From AP-15 sp963701815 (GTDB lineage: Bacteria; Pseudomonadota; Alphaproteobacteria; ATCC43930; CGMCC-115725): DNA of 64,000 nucleotides. Position 1 is the stretch's first letter; every line of letters starts with the position of its first letter. Below, piece after piece: positions 34,208 to 43,972 of the stretch. The stretch covers positions 62,001-126,000 of the forward strand of contig CAVPBN010000046.1 in NCBI GenBank assembly GCA_963701815.1, given 5' to 3'. The notes under the pieces are model-generated. The model searched no databases. It saw only the letters and a list, made by a program, of their open reading frames with translations, and had not been told where the DNA came from. The translations under genes were made by a program, and so were the position numbers.

Positions 34208-35647
34208 GTGACGGATCAGAGGGAACCAGACGAGACCGCTCAATGCCGGGTTCGGCGCAGGCCCGGCATCGTCGGCCCCGACATCCGCGCGGAGGTCCGA
34301 GCGACCCTCGCGCTGGCCACGCCGCTCGCGGTGGCGAACCTTGCGCAGATGGCCATGGGCTTCACCAATACGGTGATGGTCGGGCGTCTGGGCGCCGTGC
34401 CGCTCGCCGCCGCCGGTCTGGGCGGGATGCTGTTCTTTACCCTCGGCGTCATGCTGCAAGGCATCCCGTTCGCGGTAGCGCCGCTTGCCGCGCATGCGCT
34501 CGGCGCCGGCGACCGCGCCGCAGCAGGGAGGATCGCCGGTACCGGGCTGGTCCTCGCCATGCTGTTGGCGGTGCCCTTCGTCGGTGCGCTGACGAGCGTG
34601 GATCGTCTGCTGGGCGCATTGGGCTACGATGCCGCGCTGGCGGACGAGATCGGCCGTTATCTGCGGGCGCTGGCCTGGGGCGCGCCTGCCTTTCTCGGTT
34701 TTGCCGTGTTGCGCAGCCTGCTCGCGGCGCTGTCGCACACCAGTTCGGTGATGGCGGTGCTGCTGGTCTGCGTCGCCGGCAATGCGGCGCTGAATTGGGT
34801 ATTGATCTGGGGCCATCTCGGGTTGCCTGCCCTCGGCATCACCGGATCGGGCTATGCCAGCAGCGCCAATCAGTGGCTGATGCTGGCGGGTATGGCATTG
34901 TCGATCCGCGTCGTGCCTCGTGTTGCGGCCTTGCGCCCCTGGCGCAATATGGCGGCGGCAAACTGGAGGCAGATGGCGAACATCCTTCGTCTCGGCCTGC
35001 CGATCGGGGTGCTCCGGGGGATCGAGGTCGGGCTGTTCACGACCACCGGCATCTTGATGGGTCTGTTGGGGGCGGCCGCGCTGGGCGCGCACCAGCTGGT
35101 CATCAATTGCGCCAGCATCAGCTTTATGGTGCCGCTGGGTCTGAGCCAGGCGGCCACCGTCCGGGTCGCCTATCAGCTCGGCGCCGGCCGGGCGGACGCG
35201 GCGCGGCGGGCGGGCTTTACGGCGCTCGCCCTCGGCGCCGGGTTCATGGCTGCCGCGGCGCTGGCGCTGTTGACGTTTCCCCGGGCGATCATTGCGGTCT
35301 ATATCGATGCGACCGACCCGGCCAATCGTGAAACAGTCGAGATCGCGCGGCATCTGATCGTCATTGCTGCGCTGTTTCAGGTGTTCGACGGGATCCAGGT
35401 GATCGCCGCCGGCGCGTTGCGCGGCTACAAGGACACGATGATCCCGATGCTGCTGGCCACCGGCGGCTATTGGGGCGTCGGTTTTGCCGGCGGCTGGCTG
35501 CTCGCCTTTCGGCTCGGCCATGGCCCGATCGGCCTGTGGTGGGGCCTGGCCCTCGGGCTCGCCGCGGTCGCACTGCTGCTGACGCTGCGGCTGCACCTGT
35601 TGGCGCCGGCGGTCCGCCGGCCGGCCCGGGCGGTCGCCGCGCGATGA
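34208..35647 (+). CDS. MATE-family efflux transporter
   Basis: A 479-residue membrane protein with twelve hydrophobic segments arranged as two homologous halves. MATE marks include ATPLAVANLAQMAMGFTNTVMVGRLG in helix 1-2, QGIPFAVAPLAAHALGAGD, and in the second half FTTTGILMGLLGAAALGAHQ, SQAATVRVAYQLGAGR and GALRGYKDTMIPM. These NorM-type transporters export drugs or cationic metabolites using Na+ or H+. A GTG at 34208 is chosen because the upstream in-frame TTG at 34157 falls inside the terminator hairpin; the ribosome binding site is weak (GGTGGGG). Confidence 0.88.
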   Translation: MTDQREPDETAQCRVRRRPGIVGPDIRAEVRATLALATPLAVANLAQMAMGFTNTVMVGRLGAVPLAAAGLGGMLFFTLGVMLQGIPFAVAPLAAHALGAGDRAAAGRIAGTGLVLAMLLAVPFVGALTSVDRLLGALGYDAALADEIGRYLRALAWGAPAFLGFAVLRSLLAALSHTSSVMAVLLVCVAGNAALNWVLIWGHLGLPALGITGSGYASSANQWLMLAGMALSIRVVPRVAALRPWRNMAAANWRQMANILRLGLPIGVLRGIEVGLFTTTGILMGLLGAAALGAHQLVINCASISFMVPLGLSQAATVRVAYQLGAGRADAARRAGFTALALGAGFMAAAALALLTFPRAIIAVYIDATDPANRETVEIARHLIVIAALFQVFDGIQVIAAGALRGYKDTMIPMLLATGGYWGVGFAGGWLLAFRLGHGPIGLWWGLALGLAAVALLLTLRLHLLAPAVRRPARAVAAR

Positions 35648-35832
35648 TCCGGCCAAGCGCTCGCGCCGAAAGCGGCAGCATCTCCGGCATCCGGGCTTCG
35701 GCGTCGTCGTTCGCAGCAGACGACCCCAGCCCGCGGCTCGACCCGGCCGGCGCCGTCGATCTGACGCTTTCGTCCCTTGCGGCGCGCCGTCGCGGGGTTA
35801 AACTGCCGCACGACACCATGAGGGAAACGGCC

Positions 35833-36865
35833 ATGATGATCGACATGCATACCCATTGGCGGCCCGGCGAGGTAGCCGACGCCCTGCGCGCCCGGACCAG
35901 GGAGCCGCGCATCCTGCGCGACCCCGACGGCGTCGAGGTGCTGAAGTTCCCGCGGATGGACGCAGCACCGCTCGCCAAGGCGTTCGACGAGGTCGGAATC
36001 CATCTCGGCCGGATGGACCGCCAGGGGGTCGAGACGAGCGTGCTGTCGCTGCTCGGTTCCTTCTGCTGGATCGAGTCCCAGCCGCTGGAAGAAGCCGGGC
36101 CGTTGTGCCGCAGCGTCAATGACGGGCTTTCCGCGATCTGCGCCGAAGCACCCCGGCCGCTTCGCCGCCTTTGCCGCGCTGCCCTTGGCGGACATGGCCG
36201 CCGCCGCCGCCGAACTCGAACGGGCGCTCGGGCTGCCGGGCATGATCGGCGCGCAGGTGCCGGGCAACTACCTGCTGACGCGCCAGGACGCCGAGGCGAT
36301 GCGCCCGCTGCTGGAAGCGGCAAACCGTCACCGGGCGGTGCTCTTCGTGCATCACGGCCCGCGGCCGGGCGACGCCTACCCCAAGGTTTCCGGCGACACG
36401 GATAACGCACGCCGCCGCAACGGCACGCTCGACATGCAGGCGAGCCTGTCCTCGGTGATGGTGACCCTGTGCCTGACCGACCTTCTCGCGGATTACTCCG
36501 ACCTGACCGTCGTCGTCCACAATCTGGGCGGCAACATTCCCTATGAGGTCGAGCGCATGGACCACCGCTGCCTGCTCGACACGCCGAGCGAGGAATTGCC
36601 GTCGTCGCGCTTCAGAAGGGCGAAGGTGTACGTCGATTGCAACTCCTTCGGTCCGCGCGCGATCGAGGCGGCGGTCAGCCTCTACGGCGCCGAGCGGATC
36701 GTCTGCGGCACCGACGGCACCGAGTTCGGCGTCGACTGGACCCGGAAGGCGCTGGCGGAAGCGCAGATCGGCGAGGAAGCGCGCGAGCAGATCCTGCACG
36801 GCAATGCAGCCGCGATGCTGGCCCGCGCCGCCGCCGCCGGCCGGCGCGAAAAAGCCGCCGCCTGA
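35833..36865 (+). CDS. ACMSD-like metal-dependent amidohydrolase, frame broken near 36148
   Basis: Start ATG 35833 behind AGGGAAACGG; in-frame ATG 35818 is possible. The N-terminus MMIDMHTHWRPGEV carries the metal-binding H-x-H. After LSAICAE the frame shifts and resumes as HPGRFAAFAALPLADM, then VLFVHHGPRPGD, VVVHNLGGNIPYEVERMDHR and IVCGTDGTEFG, the conserved metal and active-site blocks of the amidohydrolase-2 (aminocarboxymuconate-semialdehyde decarboxylase) family. One extra base near 36148 accounts for the break. Restored length about 343 residues is normal. Probable decarboxylation or hydrolysis of an aromatic or dicarboxylic intermediate. Confidence 0.78.
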
Positions 36866-36957
36866 TCCTCTCGGGGCTCGGCCGCGATCCGGGCGCGGCA
36901 CGCCGCCGCACCCGAGGTCCGGCCGGCGCCTCGCTCGATCCTCGGGGAGAAATGGAG

Positions 36958-37365
36958 ATGAAAGTCACCGGGCGCTGCCATTGCGGGCAGATCGGCTTCG
37001 AGGCGGAAATCGACCCGACCCAGGTCAGAATCTGCCATTGCACCGACTGCCAGACCCTGACCGGCACCGCCTTTCGCACCACGGTGCCGAGCCTGCCCGG
37101 CACGTTCGTTCTGAAGACCGGCACGCCGAAGATCTACATCAAGACCGCCGAAAGCGGGAACCAGCGGGCGCACGCGTTCTGCCCCGAATGCGGCACGCCG
37201 ATCTATGCGACGGCACCGGGCGCCAATCCGCAATCCTACGGGCTGCGGGTGGGCGCCCTCGACCGCCGCGCCGAGCTGAGCCCGGCGCGGCAGGGCTGGT
37301 GCCGCTCGGCCCTCCCGTGGTCGATGGACCTCACCGGCGTGCAGCGTTTCGAACGCCAACCGTAG
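36958..37365 (+). CDS. GFA/CENP-V family zinc-binding protein
   Basis: A 135-residue protein with the glutathione-dependent formaldehyde-activating fold: Cys pairs in GRCHCGQIGFEA, ICHCTDCQTLTGTAFRTT and AFCPECGTPIYA bind zinc. The ATG at 36958 lies eight bases after GGGGAG; an in-frame ATG at 36952 is too close to it. Despite the family name, few members have proven activity; some bind glutathione adducts. It stands alone between two catabolic genes. Confidence 0.85.
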   Translation: MKVTGRCHCGQIGFEAEIDPTQVRICHCTDCQTLTGTAFRTTVPSLPGTFVLKTGTPKIYIKTAESGNQRAHAFCPECGTPIYATAPGANPQSYGLRVGALDRRAELSPARQGWCRSALPWSMDLTGVQRFERQP

Positions 37366-37462
37366 CATCGGGCCAAATCTGCGCTCGTCGTCGCGCGACG
37401 GCAAACGTCTGGATCGCTCTTCGCCGTCAGCGGCCGGTTGGGCGGAGGTCGGGAAAAAGCGC

Positions 37463-38296
37463 ATGATCAACGGTCGGACGGAGCTGATCGCCCATCTCGG
37501 GTATCCGACCGAGACCTTCACCGCGCCGATGATCTACAATCCGTGGTTCGCATCGCGCGGCATCAACGCCGTGGTGGTCCCGATGGGCGTGCGGGCCGAA
37601 GATTATCGGGCGTTTCTGCGCCCGCTGTTTCGCCTCAGCAACATCCGCGGCGCGCTGGTGACGATGCCCCACAAGGTCGCCACCGTGGCTCTGCTCGACG
37701 AGGCCGCCTTGGCGGTGCAGGTGGCCGGCTCGTGCAATGCCGTCCTCCGCCGTCCCGACGGCTCGCTCTACGGCGAGCTGTTCGACGGTATCGGCTTTGT
37801 GCGCGGGGCGAAGCGCAAGGGCTTCGACTTTACCGGCGCGGATTGTCTGATCGTCGGGACCGGCGGCGTCGGCTCGGCCATCGCCGCGGCGATCGCCGCA
37901 GAGGGGCCGCGATCGATCGCGCTGTTCGATGTCCGCGCCGACGCGGCCCAGCGCCTCGCGGCCCGGCTGCGCCGGCACTTCCCGCTGGTGACCGTCGGCC
38001 TGAGCGAAAATGACCCTGCCGGGTATCGCCTGGTGGCGAACGCGACGCCGCTCGGCATGTCGGCCGGCGATCCGCTGCCGTTCGACCCGGCGCGCCTCGA
38101 CGCCGACGCCTTTGTCGGCGACGTGGTGCTGACCGCGGAGCTGTCGCCGCTGCTCGAGGCCGCGGCGCGGCGCGGCTGCCGTTACCAGGTCGGAACCGAC
38201 ATGCTGTTCGAACAGATACCGGCGTATCTCGAATTCTTCGGCTATGGCGCCGCGACCCCCGACGAGCTGCGGGCGGTCTCGGAAATTTCATATTGA
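37463..38296 (+). CDS. aroE: Shikimate/quinate dehydrogenase family protein
   Basis: A 277-residue NAD(P)-dependent enzyme. The substrate-binding half has VTMPHK (Lys71) and CNAVLRRPDGSLYGELFDGIGF with Asp109, corresponding to the Lys-Asp catalytic pair. The nucleotide-binding half has VGTGGVGSAIAAAIA (Gly loop 132-137), NATPLGM and the C-terminal GTDMLFEQIPAYLEFFG. The N-terminus lacks the usual GxPxxHSxSP shikimate motif and reads GYPTETFTAP instead, so it may act on quinate or another hydroxy acid in the surrounding catabolic cluster and not in the main shikimate pathway. The gene symbol reflects family only. Confidence 0.75.
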   Translation: MINGRTELIAHLGYPTETFTAPMIYNPWFASRGINAVVVPMGVRAEDYRAFLRPLFRLSNIRGALVTMPHKVATVALLDEAALAVQVAGSCNAVLRRPDGSLYGELFDGIGFVRGAKRKGFDFTGADCLIVGTGGVGSAIAAAIAAEGPRSIALFDVRADAAQRLAARLRRHFPLVTVGLSENDPAGYRLVANATPLGMSAGDPLPFDPARLDADAFVGDVVLTAELSPLLEAAARRGCRYQVGTDMLFEQIPAYLEFFGYGAATPDELRAVSEISY

Positions 38297-38398
38297 GGAC
38301 GTGAAGGGCGCCGACAGCGGAGCGCTTTCTGAAGCGGATTTCCGCGATCGGCGTATTCTGGAACAGCCGAACATCCTCGGATCGAAAGGATACGCCGG

Positions 38399-39211
38399 AT
38401 GCTGATCGTCGATGGCCAGATTCATCTCTGGGAAAAGGGTATGCCGTCCCCGCCGCATCGCCAGGAGCCGTACTCCGCGGAGCAGGCGATCGCCGCCATG
38501 GATCAGGCCGGCGTCGATCGGGCGCTGATCCACCCGGTGCTGTGGGACCCCGATTCGAACGAATTGGCTGGCGAAGCGGTGCGGAAATACCCCGATCGCT
38601 TCGCCGTCATGGGGTGGTTCTATCTCGACGACCCGAACGGCCGCGACCTCGTCGCGCATTGGAAGGAGCGGCCGGGCAGGCTCGGTCTGCGCTTCTATTT
38701 CAACGAGCGGCACAAGCGGGAGTGGATGACCGACGGCAGCCTCGACTGGTTGTGGCCCGCGGCCGAGCGCGCCGGCGTGCCGGTGGCGCTCGCCGCAGCG
38801 TTGTTCCTGCCGACCGTCGGCCGGATCGCCGAGCGTCACCCCGGGCTCAAACTGATCGTCGACCACCTGGCCGTGCCGCCGGGGAGCAAAGGCGAGCCCG
38901 CCTGGCGCTTTCAGCCCGAGCTGCTGGCGCTCGCCGGATACCCCAACGTCGCGGTCAAGGCGACCGGCCAGTGCGGCTACGCCGAAGACGCCTATCCGTT
39001 CCGCAGCTTCCACGAGCACCTGCACCGCGTCTTCGACGCGTTCGGCCCGGACCGGATGTTCTGGGGCACCGACATCACCCGGATGCCCTGCTCCTGGCGG
39101 CAATGCGTGACGGTGTTCACCGAGGAATTGCCGTGGCTGAAGGGCCGCGATCTCGACCTCGTCATGGGCGAGGCCCTGTGCAACTGGGTCGGCTGGCGCC
39201 TTCCCGGCTGA
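38399..39211 (+). CDS. Amidohydrolase-2 family TIM-barrel hydrolase
   Basis: A 270-residue protein beginning MLIVDGQIHLWEKG; QIHLW is the variant H-x-H metal site of lactonase and L-fucono- or rhamnono-lactonase-like amidohydrolases. Further blocks are VDRALIHPVLWDP, LKLIVDHLAVPPG, NVAVKATGQCGY and MFWGTDITRMPCSW with the catalytic Asp. It probably hydrolyses a lactone or related ring in the cytosol. It follows the shikimate dehydrogenase homologue by about 100 bases on the same strand, consistent with one catabolic operon. Confidence 0.8.
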   Translation: MLIVDGQIHLWEKGMPSPPHRQEPYSAEQAIAAMDQAGVDRALIHPVLWDPDSNELAGEAVRKYPDRFAVMGWFYLDDPNGRDLVAHWKERPGRLGLRFYFNERHKREWMTDGSLDWLWPAAERAGVPVALAAALFLPTVGRIAERHPGLKLIVDHLAVPPGSKGEPAWRFQPELLALAGYPNVAVKATGQCGYAEDAYPFRSFHEHLHRVFDAFGPDRMFWGTDITRMPCSWRQCVTVFTEELPWLKGRDLDLVMGEALCNWVGWRLPG

Positions 39212-39233
39212 GCAACGATAGCCGTGGTGCGCG

Positions 39234-39930
39234 ATGAAGCCTTATGTGATCTGCCATATGAACGCGAGCGTCGACGGCCGCATTCTCGGCAGCCGGTGGC
39301 GGCCCGCCGAGAACCGCATGGCGGGGCTGTTCGAACGCCTGCACGAACGGCTCGGCGGCGGCTCCTGGCTGATCGGCCGGGTGACCGGCAGCGAGTACGC
39401 CAAGGCCGAAGTCCTACCCCGGCCACACCGATCAGACCTATCCGCGCGAACCCTGGTTCGCGCGGCGCGACGCGACAGCCTACGGCATCGCGCTCGATGC
39501 GCAGGGCAAGATCGCCTGGGGGCGGTCCGACATCGGCGGCGACCCGATCGTCGCGGTACTGACCGAGCGGGTCTCCGACGCGCATCTGGCGGGCCTGCGC
39601 CGCGACGGCGTCTCCTACATCTTCGCCGGCGAGCAGGAGCTCGATCTGCGATTGGCGCTGGAGATCCTGAACCGCGAACTGGGCATCGAGCGCCTGCTGC
39701 TCGAAGGCGGCGGCGGCTCGAACGGGGCCTTTCTGCGGGCCGGCCTGATCGACGAGATCAGCCTTGCGATCTGCCCCGCCGTCGACGGCGCGAAGGGCGC
39801 GCCGAGCATCTTCGACTCCAGCGACAAGGATGCCGGCGTCGCGGCGCCGATCCGCTCGATGACCTTGGCGAGCAGCGAGGTGTTGGAGGGCGGGGTGGTT
39901 TGGCTCCGCTACCGGCTGGAAAACAGCTGA
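39234..39930 (+). CDS. RibD/dihydrofolate reductase-fold protein, frame broken near 39411
   Basis: Starts MKPYVICHMNASVDGRILGSRW at ATG 39234, 22 bases after the upstream amidohydrolase. This and GSWLIGRVTGSEYAKAE match the RibD C-terminal (DHFR-like) fold. The frame shifts and continues SYPGHTDQTYPREPWF, then RLLLEGGGGSNGAFLRAGLIDEISLAICPAVDG, the typical second half, to the stop at 39930. One extra base near 39411 explains it; restored length about 231 residues. Such enzymes reduce pyrimidine, folate or other carbonyl substrates with NADPH; the substrate here is unknown. Confidence 0.75.
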
Positions 39931-40326
39931 TGCGCCGGGCGAACAGCGCCGATCCCCGTCGAAATCATCCCCTCTCGTCGCCTCCCCCGGGCTTGACCCG
40001 GGGGTCCACGTTTTTGATTACCGCTTCCAGACCGAACACGCGGATGGCCGGGTCAAGCCCACTGCTGTCCGGTTCAGATTAACGGTGATCTTCAAATGCT
40101 TCGAAGCACATCCTTCCCCTCGGCCGGGCTCGACCCGGCCGTCCACGTCTTGCAATGGAGGGGTCTTGCAAGAAAAAGACGTGGGTGCCGGGTCAAGCCC
40201 GGCCACGGGGTACTGGTGCTTCACTACAACCGCCAAATTAACCAATATCCGAACCGGACAGCAGTGGGTCAAGCCCGGCCAAGGCGATTAGGGGGATGGT
40301 TCCATCTCGACAGGTTTCGCGATGGG
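39931..40326. repeat. Array of REP-type palindromes in a gene-free gap
   Basis: Five units with a GGGCTTGACCC or GGGTCAAGCCC core lie at about 39984-40010, 40041-40060, 40120-40150, 40178-40209 and 40262-40280, in alternating orientation. In addition an 18-base sequence at 40058-40075 (CCCACTGCTGTCCGGTTC) recurs perfectly inverted at 40251-40268, enclosing two of the units. No coding frame here looks real. Confidence 0.75.
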
Positions 40327-40712
40327 TCAGGCCGCCGGCACGCGGTGCAGCGCGCACAGTTTGTTGCCGTCGGGATCGCGAAGATAGGCGAGATACATCT
40401 GGCCGGCGGCCCCTTGGCGCACGCCGGGCGGGTCCTCGATCGACGTGCCGCCATTCGCGACCCCGGCTTTGTGCCAGGCGTCGCCCTGTTCGCGGCTGCT
40501 CATCGAAAGCCGATCGTGCCGCCATTGGCATGGCTGGCCGGCTTGCCGTCGATCGGCTTGGACACCATGAAACGCCCGCCATTGTGCGCGTAGGCCAGCC
40601 GGCCTCTGGCGTCCTCGGTGCCCGGCTGGCCGCCGATCGCGACAAACAGGGCATCGTAGAATTTCTTCGACCGGGCGATGTCGTTGCTCCCGACCATAAC
40701 ATGGCTGAACAT
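40327..40712 (-). CDS. VOC-family (glyoxalase-like) protein, frame broken near 40503
   Basis: Starts MFSHVMVGSNDIARSKKFYD at ATG 40712, the standard opening of vicinal-oxygen-chelate proteins. The frame runs to GGTIGF and stops, while another frame continues MSSREQGDAWHKAGVANGG and MYLAYLRDPDGNKLCALHRVP to the stop at 40327, the normal C-terminus with its metal-binding strand. One missing base near 40503 explains the break. Restored length is about 128 residues. Members include glyoxalase I, ring-cleavage dioxygenases and fosfomycin-resistance enzymes; none can be specified here. Confidence 0.72.
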
Positions 40713-40916
40713 TCCGTTCTCTCCTCATCAGAATCACACGCGCCCGCCGCCTCCGCCCAACGAGCGGAACACGGTCACAGGCCGAGCTCAGTATGACGGG
40801 ACGACGATCGGCAACGGAGAAAAATCGTTCCCCTCGCCGCCGCCATCCCGGGTGGCGACCCGGCTTGCCGATCGCCGTTTCCCGCGCCGGCCATAGGGCG
40901 CCGGCGCATCCCGCAG

Positions 40917-41897
40917 CTACGACCTGGCTTCATCCCGGTAGAGGCTCAGGGCCTTCATCACCGGCGCGTCGCTGAAGCTGAACAGGAAGGCCGGGCGGTC
41001 GCCGGTGTTGACGTGCTCGCAGAAGGTCCAGGTCGGCACCGTGAACACGTCCTTGTCTTCCCAGTCGAGCCGCTCGTCGCCGACCACCGAGTAGCCGGCG
41101 CCCTCGACCACGTGATAGTTCGTGCAGCAGACGCGGCGGCGCGCCTGGGTCTTCTCGCCGGGGCGCAGCAGCTGCATGTGGCAGGCGATCGTCGGCATCA
41201 CCGGTCCGCCGGTGACCCGGTTCTTGTATTCGAGGACGATCCCCTCGCCGGCGTCGGCGGTATCGGCGGCAGCCAGCCGCTCCAGCGCGGCCCGCATCTC
41301 CGACATCGGGTAGTGCCACTGCGAGGCGTTGACGGCCGCACCAAACTCTTGCCGCTCCTGGGGGTACTCCTCGTAGAACCCGGCCTCGAGCATCCGCACC
41401 AGCGGGGTGTCGAGGCCGTCGAGCCAGATCATCGGCGCATCGGTGTCGTTGGCGTGGTCGTGCCAGCACCAGTTGGGCGTCAGGACGAGATCGCCCGGGT
41501 ACATCGGAACGCGCTCGCCGTTGACGACCGTGTAGCCGCCCCTGCCCTCGATGATCAGGCGCAGCGCCGCCGCGGAATGGCGATGGGCCCGGGCAATCTC
41601 GCCCGGCATCACGATCTGGATGTTGGCGACGAGCGTGTTGCTGGCGATCCCGGGCAGCTCGGGGTTGGTCAGGCGCAGCACCCGGCGTTCGGCCTGCGCG
41701 GTGCCGACCAGCTCGGCCGCCCGCATCGCCTGCGGCCGCAGATCGCGCCAATGCCACAGATAGGGCACGGCCTTGCTTTGCGGCTCGATGCTGATGCCGC
41801 CGCCGATCCAGGCCGGCGTCACGTGCTGCGCGCGCAATTGCGCGTAGTAGTCCTCCAGCACTTCTGGCGAAGATTGGATGTCAGAAAGCTCCGGCAT
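40917..41897 (-). CDS. Gentisate 1,2-dioxygenase-like bicupin protein
   Basis: A 326-residue protein with two cupin domains. The first holds the Fe(II) ligands in ARAHRHSAAALRLIIEG and a His in NWCWHDHAND; the second (residues about 230-320) keeps the barrel but has fewer His (TNYHVVEGAGYSV). The start MPELSDIQSSPEVLEDYY at ATG 41897 follows GGGAGGATC. This layout matches gentisate 1,2-dioxygenase and salicylate or 1-hydroxy-2-naphthoate dioxygenases, which open a hydroxylated aromatic ring without a catechol. It fits the neighbouring aldolases and amidohydrolases as an aromatic-degradation step. Confidence 0.85.
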   Translation of the reverse strand: MPELSDIQSSPEVLEDYYAQLRAQHVTPAWIGGGISIEPQSKAVPYLWHWRDLRPQAMRAAELVGTAQAERRVLRLTNPELPGIASNTLVANIQIVMPGEIARAHRHSAAALRLIIEGRGGYTVVNGERVPMYPGDLVLTPNWCWHDHANDTDAPMIWLDGLDTPLVRMLEAGFYEEYPQERQEFGAAVNASQWHYPMSEMRAALERLAAADTADAGEGIVLEYKNRVTGGPVMPTIACHMQLLRPGEKTQARRRVCCTNYHVVEGAGYSVVGDERLDWEDKDVFTVPTWTFCEHVNTGDRPAFLFSFSDAPVMKALSLYRDEARS

Positions 41898-41940
41898 TGG
41901 AGATCCTCCCTGCGACAGCGTTGTGATCGTGCTCTCTTCA

Positions 41941-41980
41941 TCCGTCATTCCCGCGCAAGCGTGCTTCCGCGGGGACGACG
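41941..41980. repeat. REP-like palindrome
   Basis: A CGTCATTCCCGCGCAAGCG arm faces CCGCGGGGACGACG, the variant of the widespread CGTCATTCCCGCG...GCGGGAATCC family. It lies between the gentisate-dioxygenase-like gene and the luciferase-like monooxygenase gene. Confidence 0.5.
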
Positions 41981-42003
41981 ATAACTTGCGGACGCATAGA
42001 GCT

Positions 42004-42923
42004 TCATTTCAAGTCGGCCAGCGCCGCGCGCACCGCGGCCAGCCGCTCCAGCGAGCCCAGGACCTTCGGCTGATCGTTGGTCAGATGGCGCACGAGGATG
42101 TCGGTGTAGCCGATTTCCCCGAAGGCCCGAAACTGTTCCGCGACTTCGTCGACCGATCCCGCGATCAGGGCTTCTGCCGGCATGCCGCGATAGCTTTGGC
42201 CCAGCGCCTGCTGCAGTACCGCCTGCGCCTCGGACGACGATTCGCCGACGTAGATGTCGCGCCGCAAGACGACGGCGCCCGGCTGCCTTGCCGTAAGCGG
42301 CGCAGCGCTCGCGATAGAGATCGGCCTGCGCGCGCGCCTCCTCGCGGGTGAGGCCGGGGCTCGCGATCCAGCCCTCCGCCAGCCGTGCCGCGCGGTCGAT
42401 GGCCGGCGGTGCGCTGGCGCCGATCCAGACCTCGACCGGCTCGGCCGGACGCAGCGCCAGGCTCGCTTCGGCGATCCGGAACCGCCGCGAGGAACTCACC
42501 GTTTCGCCCGCCAACAGGCGCCGGACGATGTCGAGCGCTTCCTCGAAAGCCGAAGGACGCGTCCTGATGTTGGCGCCCATCGCGGCGAACCGGGCCTCGC
42601 CCCAGCCGAGCCCGCATTGCATGATGAAGGGGCCTTGCGCGATGGCGGCCAACGTGCCGATCTGCTCGGCCACCAGCACCGGGTGCCACAACGGGAGCAG
42701 GAACAGGCACCCGGCAGGGGCCTCGCCCCACTCCGCGAGCAGCCGCCCGAGCATCGGCGTGTTCTGATAATAGGGCGTCGGCGACACGTGCTGATCGCCG
42801 ACAAACAGGGAATCGAGCGCCGGCGCGGCGGGCCGCCGCGGCGCGCTCGATCATCCAGCGCGCTCCTTGGCGCGGATCTTTCGCGTCCGGGTGATTGCTC
42901 GTCAGCGAGATCCCGACTCTCAT
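42004..42923 (-). CDS. Luciferase-like (LLM class) flavin-dependent oxidoreductase, two frame breaks
   Basis: Starts MRVGISLTSNHPDAKDPRQG at ATG 42923. After RRAG the frame shifts near 42817 and continues LDSLFVGDQHVSPTPYYQNT, MLGRLLAEWGEAPAGCLFLL and PFIMQCGLGWGEARFAAMGA; it shifts again near 42278 to VVLRRDIYVGESSSEAQAVL and finishes at 42004. Both breaks fit one extra base each. Restored length about 305 residues, a TIM-barrel F420- or FMN-dependent monooxygenase of the bacterial luciferase superfamily. It is divergent from the HpcH aldolase at 43052 and shares a strand with the cupin dioxygenase gene. Confidence 0.75.
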
Positions 42924-43051
42924 CGCGTCATCCTCGTCGCCTGCGCACTGATCGCCGCCTCGCGGCGCTGTAAACAGAGGTTATAAACCCGCGTCTCGTC
43001 ACGCGCTCGTGCGATGCCGACTCGCTCGACCCATCGAAGGAGGAAAAACGC

Positions 43052-43838
43052 ATGCCCGAAAAATCGATGAAGGAAAAATTGGCGGCCGGCGAACTGGTGC
43101 TGTGCCTGAACCTGCGGCTCGCGCGCTCGGTCGATATCGCGATGGTCGCAAAGGCCGGCGGCTACGACGCGCTCTATGTCGATATGCAGCACGCGCCCTA
43201 TTCGATCGAGACGACGGCGACGATCTGCGCCGCGGCGCTCGGCATCGGCATCACGCCGCTGGTGCGGGTGCCGAGCCACGACCCGCAATGGATGAGCCGG
43301 GTGCTCGACGGCGGCGCCCAGGGGGTCATCCTGCCGGATGTCAACACCGCGGCTCAGGCCGAAGCGATCGTCAGGGCGTGCCGCTTTCCGCCGCAGGGCA
43401 AGCGCTCGGTCATGGGATTGGGGCCGGCGCTCGGTTACCGCGCGGTGCCGCTGTCCGAGCTGAACCCGAGGCTCAACGCCGAGACGGCGGTCATCGTCAT
43501 GCTCGAGACCGCGGAGGGCATCGAGAATTGCGAAGCCATCGCCGCGGTCGACGGGCTCGATGTGCCTGTTGATCGGCTCGGGCGACCTGACGACCGATCT
43601 CGGCATTCCCGGACAGGTCGACCATCCCCGGCTGCGCGCCGCCTACGAACGGGTGGCCGCCGCCTGCCGGACGCACAAGAAGGTGCTGGGCGTCGGCGGC
43701 ATTCGCCACAACACCGTGCTGCAAGGCGAACTGATCAGGCTCGGCGCGCGGTTCGTGATCGCCGGCACCGACACCAATTACGTGCTGGCCGGCGCGCGCC
43801 AGGACACCGAGGCATTGCGCGCGATCAAGTTCGACTGA
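43052..43838 (+). CDS. HpcH/HpaI-family aldolase, frame broken near 43565
   Basis: Start MPEKSMKEKLAAGELVLCLN at ATG 43052. TIM-barrel class II aldolase blocks: GYDALYVDMQHAPYS, VRVPSHDPQWMSRVLDGGAQGVILP (catalytic Arg and metal site) and VMLETAEGIENCEAIA with the metal Glu. After GLDV the frame shifts near 43565 (one extra base) and continues LLIGSGDLTTDLGIPGQ with the second metal Asp, to the stop at 43838. Restored length is about 261 residues. These enzymes cleave 4-hydroxy-2-oxo acids to pyruvate and an aldehyde, a lower step of meta-cleavage and related pathways. Confidence 0.8.
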
Positions 43839-43972
43839 CGCCGAGAGCGGCGGTCATCGCCGCGCCGGTGCGCGCCGGCGCGGCGACGGCGCCGGCCCGG
43901 GGCGACTATTTCCGGCTCGCGCACCTCGCGTTCCGCCTATGATGACCGCCGGCAGAAGAGCGGGAGGCGGAT

